Positions 45,843 to 53,576 are shown, counted from the first letter of the stretch. The stretch is 62,552 nt of DNA from an uncultured Parabacteroides sp. (GCF_905196875.1 NZ_CAJJWO010000030.1:1-62552); one strand, 5' to 3'. Notes: generated by a model from the sequence alone, not told the origin. Numbers and translations are program-made.

Positions 45843-46068
45843 GGCAGTTTTCAGCAATATTAAAACGAGATTGTTATGAAATGAGTAAATTTTAGGTTCG
45901 GGGAGTCGTTTTGTCTTTTTGGGAGGATTTTGCAGCGGAGTAGGCCTGCTTTTATAAATATCGTAACTGAAATAGTTGAAGATGGTAGTAAAATAGTGGT
46001 TTCAGGGAGATATCTTTACATCAAAGTTTTTGAGATTGTTATCAGCCATGCTGAGTAATGTTTAAAAA

Positions 46069-46359
46069 ATGATTATAGTTGAGATGATTTTTACTAAAAC
46101 CGAATTCTTTCCACCGCTATCGGGCTGGGGCGAAAGAGTACAAAGATCAGTATTGGTTTCCGGCAAACGGAAACGTGGTGTTTCACCAGAGTGGGCTTGT
46201 GAAGACTCTGCCAAAGGTAAAAAAGATGACCAGGAGGCGAGTTACAAGCCGGATTATACGGGTGGTTTTATAACGGACTGGGAAGTTCCCGCTGAAATGG
46301 ATACCCCGAAAAAGGGTAACAAACCGGGAACAGATTTTATTGTAGATTGGAAAAATTAA
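46069..46359 (+). CDS. Small hypothetical protein
   Basis: A 96-residue frame with no recognised domain, lipobox or membrane segment. The C-terminal half holds two related phrases, YTGGFITDWEVP and GTDFIVDWKN, separated by a Lys/Pro-rich spacer, which suggests a small internal repeat and argues for a real coding sequence. Met at residue 6 (46084) is an alternative start. It stands alone, with terminator-like hairpins downstream. Confidence 0.5.
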   Translation: MIIVEMIFTKTEFFPPLSGWGERVQRSVLVSGKRKRGVSPEWACEDSAKGKKDDQEASYKPDYTGGFITDWEVPAEMDTPKKGNKPGTDFIVDWKN

Positions 46360-46468
46360 ATGTGAGAATCGTTTTTTTGAATGTAATTGGTGAAATCATA
46401 CTTTTTACTCTATAACGTTAATCCTCATATCTAATAACGTTGTATCCCAAGCCCTTTAGAGGGCAAAC

Positions 46469-46503
46469 AACCGCTCTGTTCGTGAGAATAGGGCGGCTTT
46501 TGT
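46469..46503 (+). terminator. Terminator-like hairpin after the small hypothetical gene
   Basis: AACCGCTCT pairs with AGGGCGGCTT across a 12-nt loop, then TTTTGTTTG. A smaller hairpin (GCCCTTTAGAGGGC, 46451-46464) lies just upstream. Confidence 0.5.
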
Positions 46504-46550
46504 TTGTGGTCACCATAAGCAAAAAGTTCTGCCACCTGCATAGCAAAACA

Positions 46551-46568
46551 TTGCGTTTTTAAACGCAA
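46551..46568 (-). terminator. Hairpin after the glutathione peroxidase gene
   Basis: TTGCGTTT (46551-46558) and AAACGCAA (46561-46568) form a perfect stem, 16 nt past the peroxidase stop on the minus strand. The loop is short and no long T-run follows. Confidence 0.5.
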
Positions 46569-46583
46569 ATATACTTCTATAAC

Positions 46584-47123
46584 TTACTCTACAATCCAGT
46601 CGACAATCTTTTCGGATAGCGGATCTGTTGTCGAGCCGTAGGAGGCGACCCAGTTACCGTTTTCATCGATTAGGAATTTGTGGAAGTTCCAGCCTACTTT
46701 GGCGTTGGCTACACCGTTTTCATTTTTTTGCGTGAGCCACTGGTAAAGGGGGGCGATGTCCTTTCCTTTAACGGATATTTTCGCCATCATGGGGAATGTG
46801 ACTCCGTAATTCAATGTGCAGAACTTTTTGATATCTTCGTTGCTGCCGGGTTCCTGTCCGAGGAAGTTATTGGCGGGAAAGCCGATTATTATGAAGTTAT
46901 CTTTCTCATATTTGGTGTATAATTCTTCAAGTTTGGCATATTGTGGAGTGAAGCCACATTTGGAAGCTACATTGACAACTAATACTTTCTTCCCTTTTAA
47001 AGAGGAAAGTGGGAAATCCTTTCCGTCGATTGTTTTCACAGTGAAGTCATAAAAACTTTTCTGCTGTGCGTTGATTGTTGTTGTCATTATTATTGCAATT
47101 AGAGTTATAATGAATGTTTTCAT
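46584..47123 (-). CDS. Exported glutathione peroxidase-family (thiol) peroxidase
   Basis: A 179-residue peroxidase with a signal peptide (ends TINAQ), so periplasmic. The peroxidatic Cys is in NVASKCGFTPQY, Gln in FPANNFLGQEPGSNEDI and Trp/Asn in VGWNFHKFL. A second Cys in KKFCTLNYGVTFPM sits where thioredoxin-dependent Cys-GPx proteins keep their resolving Cys, so thioredoxin-like partners are more likely than glutathione. It is the last clear host gene before the integration boundary at 47285. Confidence 0.93.
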   Translation of the reverse strand: MKTFIITLIAIIMTTTINAQQKSFYDFTVKTIDGKDFPLSSLKGKKVLVVNVASKCGFTPQYAKLEELYTKYEKDNFIIIGFPANNFLGQEPGSNEDIKKFCTLNYGVTFPMMAKISVKGKDIAPLYQWLTQKNENGVANAKVGWNFHKFLIDENGNWVASYGSTTDPLSEKIVDWIVE

Positions 47124-47284
47124 AAAAATGTCCTTTAGTTATATTAATATAACAACAAATCAATCTAAAAGTTGGATTACATGGGCACAATTTGAATTAA
47201 GCGGAAGGAAAGGTTACGTTGGGTAGCAAACAAAAACAGCATTCACCGTTTTACCGATAAATGCTATTCTCCTTTTCTCTTTTG

Positions 47285-47335
47285 TGACCTGGGAGGGGCT
47301 CGAACCCTCGACCCAATGATTAAGAGTCATTAGTG
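47285..47335 (-). pseudogene. 3' fragment of tRNA-Lys(CTT), probable attachment-site scar
   Basis: On the minus strand the anticodon arm (AATGA-CTCTTAA-TCATT, anticodon CTT), variable loop, T arm (GAGGG-TTCGAGC-CCCTC), acceptor 3' strand (CCAGGTC) and discriminator A are intact. The acceptor 5' strand and D arm are missing; sequence above about 47336 is unrelated to a tRNA. Elements that integrate into tRNA genes leave such a displaced 3' end at one boundary. The host lies left and the phage-like genes right, so the restored tRNA-Lys should be at the far right end, outside the window. Confidence 0.85.
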
Positions 47336-47390
47336 GTCAATTTGCATCATGTTAATAAACAGGATGTTACAGCTGAATATTTTATGATTT

Positions 47391-47420
47391 TCAAATTAGT
47401 TTCAAATCAGGGTGATTATA
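47391..47420. repeat. Left copy of a 30-nt direct repeat bracketing the kinase cassette
   Basis: Matches 49183-49212 at 27 of 30 positions (shared core GTTTCAAATCAGG). The two copies enclose exactly the three genes between 47457 and 49139. Confidence 0.75.
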
Positions 47421-47427
47421 ATGGAAA

Positions 47428-47451
47428 CAAGCCAGGAAAATTCCAGGCTTG
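47428..47451 (-). terminator. Hairpin closing the cargo operon
   Basis: CAAGCC (47428-47433) pairs with GGCTTG (47446-47451), with an inner GGAA/TTCC stem, 6 nt past the stop of the last cargo gene. The following minus-strand sequence is only moderately T-rich. Confidence 0.55.
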
Positions 47452-47456
47452 AATTA

Positions 47457-47618
47457 TTACTTTTTGAGATTTGTATAACCATGAAGATTAAGTTGAATAT
47501 CTGGAGCTTTCATGTCTTCTTTGAAGATGTTGCTATAATATTCAGTTACTCGATCCTTGTCTTTCTGATAAAGACGTTGTTCACGAGTCGTAGCTTTATT
47601 TACTACTTTTTTGTTCAT
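47457..47618 (-). CDS. 53-residue charged protein coupled to the kinase gene
   Basis: A short frame opening MNKKVVNKATTREQR and ending HGYTNLKK, rich in Lys, Asp and Tyr, with no membrane segment. Its ATG overlaps the kinase TGA by four bases (ATGA at 47615-47618), the arrangement of translationally coupled partners. It is the last gene of the cargo operon and a hairpin follows within 6 nt. Thr, Ser and Tyr residues would be available to the upstream kinase. A substrate, inhibitor or toxin-like role is speculation. It is unrelated to anything I recognise. Confidence 0.6.
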   Translation of the reverse strand: MNKKVVNKATTREQRLYQKDKDRVTEYYSNIFKEDMKAPDIQLNLHGYTNLKK

Positions 47619-48667
47619 AGTGATGCAAAGATAGTCTCTAATTTTGATATTACTTGTGTTTTATCTATGTTATTAGAACATTGGCTAGTACAATTTGTTG
47701 TTTTGCCATCTTTAGTTTTATAAACTTTAATATCAAATTTATCAGCTTTTGAATTTAAACAGACTTTGTACATATATCCGTTTTTAGGAGCTTCCCAAAA
47801 TTCACAACTCGCATCTCTGCCATATCTTATATCTAGATTTTCATCAATGGAAGCTAATTCATTTATTATTTGAAGCGTATTGTCATATCTATCATTTGGA
47901 TCTGGCTCTATACATTTTTTGATTATCTTCTTGAACTTTTTAGGAACATGCGGTAGATATAATTTTCTGTCAGGGAATTTGCCTTTAACAATTGCTTCTG
48001 CTAACATCTGACCCGTTTTTAAATCATCTCCAGTATTTGGAATCTGTTGGTAAAGAAGTTCATTCCCATTTACCATCCTATACATAGTTACTCCAGCCTG
48101 ATATATATCATTTTTTATTGTTTGCTGTAAGTCATATAGTTGTTCAGGTGTTACATGTGGAGTGTAGGCGGCTTTTGATTTACAAAAACCATATACGTTA
48201 GTATATAAAGCTAATCCAAAATCAGACAACATAGCTTCATTGGAGTCTGATATCAATATATTGTCAGGTTTGATGTCAAAATGTATTAACCCTTTGGAAT
48301 GGATATGATTTAATCCTGATAAAAACTGTATCGAATACCGGACAGCTTCTCTAACAGTTAAATAATTCCCATTTGAAATCCTTTTTTTCAGTGACCCGTT
48401 CTTATAAAAAGGCATAGCTACATATATATTATCATCATCTTCACAAGCATAATTAACTTTTACGATGTTGTTATGATTATGAGCATATAATAAACGGGCT
48501 TCTTTGAAATACTCATCATGATGCATTGATGGATTTTTGGCTATTTCTTTGACTACTATTTCTCCATCTAATTGATTATCATGAGCCAAGAATACCTTGG
48601 AATTACGTCCCTCTTGTCCTATCTCTTTTAATTCAGTAAAATCTAATCTAACTTTACAGTTTTTCAT
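47615..48667 (-). CDS. Hanks-type serine/threonine protein kinase, soluble
   Basis: A 350-residue kinase with a complete catalytic core: glycine loop IGQEGRNSKVFLA (last Gly replaced), VVKE with Lys40, alpha-C Glu56, catalytic loop HFDIKPDN (Asp131, Lys133, Asn136), DFG (149-151) and TPE in place of APE (173-175). HFD in place of HRD suggests activation-loop phosphorylation is not required. There is no membrane segment or PASTA domain, so it is not the usual cell-wall kinase. A C-terminal domain of about 75 residues (276-350) has several Cys and is not recognised. It starts 4 nt after the RNase H-like gene and overlaps the 53-residue gene by 4 nt. Single or paired kinases in prophage cargo often act in phage exclusion; that role is inferred. 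Confidence 0.88.
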   Translation of the reverse strand: MKNCKVRLDFTELKEIGQEGRNSKVFLAHDNQLDGEIVVKEIAKNPSMHHDEYFKEARLLYAHNHNNIVKVNYACEDDDNIYVAMPFYKNGSLKKRISNGNYLTVREAVRYSIQFLSGLNHIHSKGLIHFDIKPDNILISDSNEAMLSDFGLALYTNVYGFCKSKAAYTPHVTPEQLYDLQQTIKNDIYQAGVTMYRMVNGNELLYQQIPNTGDDLKTGQMLAEAIVKGKFPDRKLYLPHVPKKFKKIIKKCIEPDPNDRYDNTLQIINELASIDENLDIRYGRDASCEFWEAPKNGYMYKVCLNSKADKFDIKVYKTKDGKTTNCTSQCSNNIDKTQVISKLETIFASL

Positions 48668-48671
48668 GATA

Positions 48672-49139
48672 TTAAATGTTTAGTGCACTCAATGAGGCTA
48701 ATAATGATTCTTTTTCTTCCTTATTGAAATTATTCCAATCTTTAATGAAATCGCATTCCTTGCTGTCAATAATCTTTTTGAAGTTTTCTCTAGCCATGCC
48801 AAGCTTTGCGGATATATTTGATATTTGTCCAATGTAATACTTTTCAATGCTGGAACTAGCAAATAACTCTTGAATAATAGCTTCTATATTCACTCTTTCA
48901 ATAGATATTTTTTGAGCTGTAGTTTCAGCTATGCGAATACATGCTTTATTGACTTGATTTTCATATATTATATCTAATAAAGTGCATCGGATAAACTTTA
49001 GTTGTTCTGGAATTTCTAGGGCTACAGGAACATTAACCTTGTCTACTATTAATACCTCATTATCATTATCATTTTCTCTAATGATAGAATATATTACGCA
49101 ATCAGGTTTTACCCTAATGCCGATAGAAGTGTTTTTCAT
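48672..49139 (-). CDS. 155-residue protein, possible RNase H/RuvC-like fold, first gene of the kinase cassette
   Basis: Not recognised with confidence. The layout (strand IGIRVKPDCVIYSIIREN, strand LIVDKVNV, helix EQLKFIRCTLLDIIYENQ, strand KACIRIAE, then helices) resembles small RNase H-fold proteins such as the DUF3010 group. The first-strand catalytic Asp of active nucleases is replaced (GIR), so it may be a binding rather than cutting version. It precedes the kinase by 4 nt. A 30-nt direct repeat copy lies 43 nt upstream, marking the edge of the cassette. Confidence 0.6.
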   Translation of the reverse strand: MKNTSIGIRVKPDCVIYSIIRENDNDNEVLIVDKVNVPVALEIPEQLKFIRCTLLDIIYENQVNKACIRIAETTAQKISIERVNIEAIIQELFASSSIEKYYIGQISNISAKLGMARENFKKIIDSKECDFIKDWNNFNKEEKESLLASLSALNI

Positions 49140-49182
49140 CTCATTTACATTTTAGTTTTTTTTATTTAGTTTATTCAATAGT

Positions 49183-49212
49183 TCAAATTGGTTTCAAATC
49201 AGGATGATTTTA
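49183..49212. repeat. Right copy of the 30-nt direct repeat bracketing the kinase cassette
   Basis: Matches 47391-47420 with three mismatches. It lies between the stop codon of the Big2 lipoprotein gene (49232) and the start of the 155-residue gene (49139). Confidence 0.75.
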
Positions 49213-49231
49213 ACAGTTTGCAGAGAAAGAT

Positions 49232-50656
49232 TTAATTGTTCCCTCTATATTGAAATCTTTTATCATGCTCTTTTCCATCACAGTCATATACCCATATAAA
49301 CATAGGATCATATACATTATTCAGAGTACATTTGATACTAGTATGTTCGCCAGGTCTAAGTAGTCCAAAACTGCTTGATTCTGTTATTTTATCTACATCT
49401 TTGTAAGTATTCATATCCATAATTCTCATACTTTTTATATCAATAGTTTTAGTACTATTATTTTTTAATCCAACATATAGAGTTCCGGATAAATTTGCAC
49501 CATTAATTATTAGTGAAGAAGATGGAAAAAATTCATCAATAAACATCCAGAAATCCCATACATCAACTCTACATGATGTAGAAATACCCGCATCTGCAGT
49601 CACTGTGATTTGTGATGAACCTAGATATATACCTTTTGCATTACCATTTTGATCAATAAATACACTATTGGGGTTAGAAGATGTCCATGTGACTTTTTTG
49701 TTGGTCGCATTTTCTGGATAGAAGCTTATAGGAATATTGATTTCAGAACCAATTTCAATATAATAAGAATAATCTCCTAATTTTATATATGATAAAGGAA
49801 TATCTTTTACAATTAGATGACATTTTGCTTCATGTTCCCCATCTTCAGATGTGGCGATTATATAACATTCTCCAGGAGTATTTGTAATAACCTTTCCTTT
49901 TTGATTAACAATTGCTATATTTTCATTGGATGAAGACCATGTGATATTTTTATTAGTTGCATTATCTGGTAGAAATGATGCAATAAGCAAGACGCTATCG
50001 CCTACTTGAATGTCTAATGCGGAGTGATTTAGCCCTATTGCTTCGACTTTAATTGGATTGACTATAATATTGCATGTATCACTTATTTCTGTATTTTTAA
50101 TTTTTACTATAATATTTGCGCTACCAGATGAAAGAGGTTGGATAAAGCCTGTATTGTCAACGTTTACAACTTTTGGGTTATCAGACTTCCATTCAACCTC
50201 TTTATGTGTGGTGTTTTCTGGAGTGATTGTATAATAGAGACCTTCTGACTCGTGTATATCTAAGGTTATATTATTTTTGTTTAGTTTTATACTTTCTGCG
50301 TTGACTGGCTTAACTATTATTTTACATGTGGCTTTAATGTCAGAACTTTCATCGGGATAGAAAGCTTCTACTGTTAATACTGTCTCGCCTTCATAAATCG
50401 CTGTAATGTGTCCATCCTGGGATACAAATACAACCTCCCCGTCATATGGAGAAGATGACAATTTATCTGCACGCCAAATATATGTCGGAGTTGAAGCGTT
50501 TTCTGGTATCTGATTTACCTTGAATGTGTATTCTTCTCCAATTTTTAAGGTTAGTTCTGTCTTATCTAGCTGAATGGCTGTGACTTTTGTTTTCTCTTCA
50601 TTTTTACAGGCAAACAACATAGCCAACATGATAATGGCTAAAAATTCTTTTTTCAT
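49232..50656 (-). CDS. Lipoprotein with four Big2-type Ig-like domains
   Basis: A 474-residue lipoprotein (lipobox LFAC, Cys17). Four bacterial Ig-like group 2 repeats follow (about 24-114, 117-199, 203-284, 289-367), each with the pattern I-L-L, W-S-S-N-P/E, V-x-G-x-I/A and a closing IxV strand. A C-terminal beta domain (370-474) is unassigned. Such proteins act at the cell surface in adhesion or binding. In a prophage cargo operon it may alter the host surface or block receptors (inference). It is translated just after the BACON lipoprotein gene; an ATTTAGTTT element lies 10 nt before the start codon. Confidence 0.85.
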   Translation of the reverse strand: MKKEFLAIIMLAMLFACKNEEKTKVTAIQLDKTELTLKIGEEYTFKVNQIPENASTPTYIWRADKLSSSPYDGEVVFVSQDGHITAIYEGETVLTVEAFYPDESSDIKATCKIIVKPVNAESIKLNKNNITLDIHESEGLYYTITPENTTHKEVEWKSDNPKVVNVDNTGFIQPLSSGSANIIVKIKNTEISDTCNIIVNPIKVEAIGLNHSALDIQVGDSVLLIASFLPDNATNKNITWSSSNENIAIVNQKGKVITNTPGECYIIATSEDGEHEAKCHLIVKDIPLSYIKLGDYSYYIEIGSEINIPISFYPENATNKKVTWTSSNPNSVFIDQNGNAKGIYLGSSQITVTADAGISTSCRVDVWDFWMFIDEFFPSSSLIINGANLSGTLYVGLKNNSTKTIDIKSMRIMDMNTYKDVDKITESSSFGLLRPGEHTSIKCTLNNVYDPMFIWVYDCDGKEHDKRFQYRGNN

Positions 50657-50679
50657 TTTATTCTTTATTTAGTTTGTTT

Positions 50680-51279
50680 TTATTTGTGTTGCCAACAGTA
50701 GATACTACCTTTTGAAGCCGTCCTTTTACAGCGTTTTCCTTTTTTTGTATAAGCTGCGCATTGGCGTGAAACAGAAGAACCTCCATTGTTAATATTTCCA
50801 CCTGAATTACCATTGTTTGAGCCGTTGCTTCCCGAATTGTTTCCATTGGAATTATTATTGCCAGAACCGTTATTGTCATTACCTCCACTAGAGTTACCTC
50901 CATTATCCGAGGAACCTCCACTATTCCCATTCGATTTATAGCCTTCTTGTAAGACAGTTAAGGTGTCAGAAAGGTTATACAAGTCATTGGTAAGAATAAG
51001 ATTACATGACCGTGCATCTGTAGACCAATTCTTATCTATATCTATAAATACAGAATCTTCTCTTGATTTGTAATCAATCCAAGAACAGTAATTCTCTGTG
51101 TCTAGGTCGAAGTCTACGTTTGTCTTTACAAAGACACGGTCTGAATATTCTTCAAATGAACATTCGATTTTCTTTTTCTCTAATAAAAGGGTTTTGTCTC
51201 CTGATCCGTTAGATGAATCGGCGTTATCACAGCTAGTAAATACGATTGAAACTGCGAATAGTAGTAAAAATTTATTCAT
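50680..51279 (-). CDS. BACON-domain lipoprotein with Asn/Gly linker and C-terminal zinc-finger-like tail
   Basis: A 199-residue lipoprotein (lipobox FTSC, Cys17). Residues about 35-115 match a BACON-type beta domain (CSWIDYKSREDSVFIDIDKNW, then LTVLQEGY). A Ser/Gly/Asn-rich linker (about 116-168) leads to a 28-residue tail with Cys174, Cys184, Cys195 and His198 in the pattern C-x9-C-x10-C-x2-H. Similar tails occur as small stand-alone zinc-binding motifs, often cytoplasmic, so their fusion to an exported lipoprotein is odd. Its start overlaps the stop of the DUF4236 gene by 8 nt, indicating coupling. Confidence 0.75.
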   Translation of the reverse strand: MNKFLLLFAVSIVFTSCDNADSSNGSGDKTLLLEKKKIECSFEEYSDRVFVKTNVDFDLDTENYCSWIDYKSREDSVFIDIDKNWSTDARSCNLILTNDLYNLSDTLTVLQEGYKSNGNSGGSSDNGGNSSGGNDNNGSGNNNSNGNNSGSNGSNNGNSGGNINNGGSSVSRQCAAYTKKGKRCKRTASKGSIYCWQHK

Positions 51280-52834
51280 TTATCTCTGATTTAGTTTGTT
51301 TCTTTGATTTTTCGTTTAACTTTTTAGCCTTTTCGAGTCTTGTTATATAATCCATGACATTGTATTGAACAAACGCCCATTTCCCATCATCGTATCTGAT
51401 ACTTTCATTTGTTTCTAAAGCTTGCATGACTTCGTTATAGAGAGACGAATCACCTTCAATTACACGTCCGGCCCTTCTTTCGTTTTCAGCCATGAAAACA
51501 GATATGGCGTCTTTAATTATCCGGATTTCATTTACATAATCCTTCTTTTTACGATAGAGAACCATTAAACGATCGTAGGGTATTGTCGCTGGTAACTTAG
51601 ATAAAATACTCTTTTCATAAACAGCTATTGCTTCATCTATCATTCCTTCTTTTTCTAAAGATTGACCGATATGAATTAATCGAGAGGAGTTTTCGGTATC
51701 TATGATAGCTTGATCTACAGCAGAACTGTCAAATTCATTTTCTTTGTTTTCGCATTCAACAATATCAATACGGTTCAATATATTTTCAAGATCATGTTCA
51801 TTCTTTATAAGAACTTCTCTTGCCTTGCTCCCCTCGAAAGGACTGACAATACCAGTGGCTTCTAACTGATCCATCAATCGCCCAGCACGATTATAACCAA
51901 TCGCAAACTTACGTTGGATAAGCGATGTTGAACCTTGTTGCTGGATAACGATTAATCGAGCAGCTTCTTCGAATAATGGATCAAGTCTGCTTACGTCAGC
52001 ATGACCAACGGAAAAATGCTCTTTTTCTAATGGCTGATCTATTGAAGGCATATTTAATTTATCATGTGCTTCATTTTCAATATAGCTTTTTCTTAATACA
52101 ATGTCTTCATTGTAGTTAATGCTGCTTAATAGCATTTCAAGATCGTATTCTGTCTTGATAAGTACCAATCTTGCTCTATTTCCCTCGGTTGATCCCACAA
52201 CACCAACAGCTTCAAGTTGATCCATCAAATATCCAGCTCGATTATAACCAATTTCAAATTTACGTTGAATAAGGGAGGTTGAGCCTTTCTGCTCCGCAAC
52301 AACTAATCTTGCCGCCAACTTAAACAAGGGGTCTATATTAGATGGGGGATTAATTGGTTCTTCAAGTTTATTTGCTACTTCTTCTTTTAATATATCTAGA
52401 GGTTTGTTTATCAGTGTTGATGGAGGTATGTTGTTTTCTAAACTATCCTCTTTTTTAGATGGTATAAGACAACCAAGAATAATTCCACCAATAAAGAAAC
52501 CTGGGAAAAACCACCAAGAGCCTCCACCTACTACCGGTACAGCAACGGCTAATAACAAGCAAATGAAGATAATACTAAAACGTAAAGGGTTTTTGTTGAT
52601 AGCCTCTATATCGGATTGTTTGTTTGACACATATCTTTGATTAGCTTTACTCCCTGATATCTTTTCTCTCATATAAATCCCAGTACCAGGAATACTCGTA
52701 TTGAGATAAGTTCCCTTCTTACTAAAGTTGACTTTAGCACCACGCGACCCGATGGAAACGCTAGTTCCTCTCTTCCCAAAGTTCAACCTTACTCCAGGAG
52801 CTATTTTGACGCTTTTTCTAAAGAAAATGCCCAT
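51272..52834 (-). CDS. DUF4236 membrane protein with two FtsK-gamma (KOPS-reader) domains and TPR-like helices
   Basis: A 520-residue protein with four parts: DUF4236 (about 3-55, FRKSVKIAPGVRLNFGKRGTSVSIGSRGAKVN); two adjoining membrane segments (about 85-124); two winged-helix domains closely matching the FtsK gamma domain (168-237 and 285-354, each with GSTSLIQRKFxIGYNRAGxLMDQLE); and TPR-like helices (about 385-450). FtsK gamma reads polar KOPS sequences and activates XerD, but no FtsK motor (Walker A/B) is present. It could tether the membrane to the dif region or interfere with dimer resolution. It is the first cargo gene after the repressor, 50 nt away on the same strand. Confidence 0.82.
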   Translation of the reverse strand: MGIFFRKSVKIAPGVRLNFGKRGTSVSIGSRGAKVNFSKKGTYLNTSIPGTGIYMREKISGSKANQRYVSNKQSDIEAINKNPLRFSIIFICLLLAVAVPVVGGGSWWFFPGFFIGGIILGCLIPSKKEDSLENNIPPSTLINKPLDILKEEVANKLEEPINPPSNIDPLFKLAARLVVAEQKGSTSLIQRKFEIGYNRAGYLMDQLEAVGVVGSTEGNRARLVLIKTEYDLEMLLSSINYNEDIVLRKSYIENEAHDKLNMPSIDQPLEKEHFSVGHADVSRLDPLFEEAARLIVIQQQGSTSLIQRKFAIGYNRAGRLMDQLEATGIVSPFEGSKAREVLIKNEHDLENILNRIDIVECENKENEFDSSAVDQAIIDTENSSRLIHIGQSLEKEGMIDEAIAVYEKSILSKLPATIPYDRLMVLYRKKKDYVNEIRIIKDAISVFMAENERRAGRVIEGDSSLYNEVMQALETNESIRYDDGKWAFVQYNVMDYITRLEKAKKLNEKSKKQTKSEINE

Positions 52835-52884
52835 GATAATTAGTATTAGAGATATTAATAACTAGTATATTAGATGATTTAATC

Positions 52885-53571
52885 TTACCTCCTTCTTGGA
52901 CGACTCATCTCGATTACATTGAATATTTGTCGTACATCAGCTAAATGCAAAACGCGGTCAGGATAGAAACTATTCAAGGAGTGTATCGTGATGGTGCAAT
53001 TCTCAACATCGTGATCGACAATTCTCTTTACGAGGACACCTTCCTTATGAACAATAACAAAATCCCATTTTCTAATATGCAACTTTGAATCTCTCCACAA
53101 ATTTCTTTGTATTTCCCTACATAATAGACGATCGCCCTCTTTGTAGGCTTCGTCAGTTCCATCATCCATACTGTCACCTTTCACCTCAAAAGCAATATAA
53201 TGTCCTTTTGCTTCCTGGTCTATAATAAAAGGTATTTTAGGTAAAGATTCTATGTATTCTGCGTCTGCATAGCCGCATAAATAACCGGCATGTGCATATT
53301 GATTTACTAATGGCACGTATATAATGTGATCAAGGGCTAAAGGAATTGCTTCAACCGTTTTATTAATACTAGGTTCTTCTTCTTTACTAAAATATTGCAG
53401 TAATATTTCGGCGTTTGCAGGAGTCGGACTAGTCTTCCCATTTTTATAGTTACCTAGTGTACTTTGCGAAATATGCGTATCCTTTGCGATTGCATAATTT
53501 GATAACTTTGTTTCTTTCAGTAAGTTAAGAGCCAAGTTAATCCGATCCGAGTTGTTTTCCGAAATAGCCAT
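52885..53571 (-). CDS. CI-like phage repressor with S24 (LexA-type) peptidase domain
   Basis: A 228-residue repressor. The N-terminal HTH (about 12-55, LLKETKLSNYAIAKDTHISQSTLGNYKNGKTSPT) binds operators. The C-terminal S24 domain has a likely Ala-Gly cleavage site (AHAGYL), catalytic Ser in VKGDSMDDGT and catalytic Lys in VLVKRIV, so RecA-stimulated self-cleavage and prophage induction are expected. It is divergent from the early genes across a dyad-rich region. The cargo operon follows in the same direction 50 nt downstream, so the cargo may be expressed with the repressor in the lysogen. Confidence 0.92.
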   Translation of the reverse strand: MAISENNSDRINLALNLLKETKLSNYAIAKDTHISQSTLGNYKNGKTSPTPANAEILLQYFSKEEEPSINKTVEAIPLALDHIIYVPLVNQYAHAGYLCGYADAEYIESLPKIPFIIDQEAKGHYIAFEVKGDSMDDGTDEAYKEGDRLLCREIQRNLWRDSKLHIRKWDFVIVHKEGVLVKRIVDHDVENCTITIHSLNSFYPDRVLHLADVRQIFNVIEMSRPRRR

Positions 53572-53576
53572 GCTTT

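Noticed and set aside
50658..50930. 90-codon open frame overlapping the Asn/Gly-rich linker of the BACON lipoprotein
   Set aside because: It is another frame of the same low-complexity DNA; the lipoprotein frame has a lipobox and a conserved Cys/His tail.
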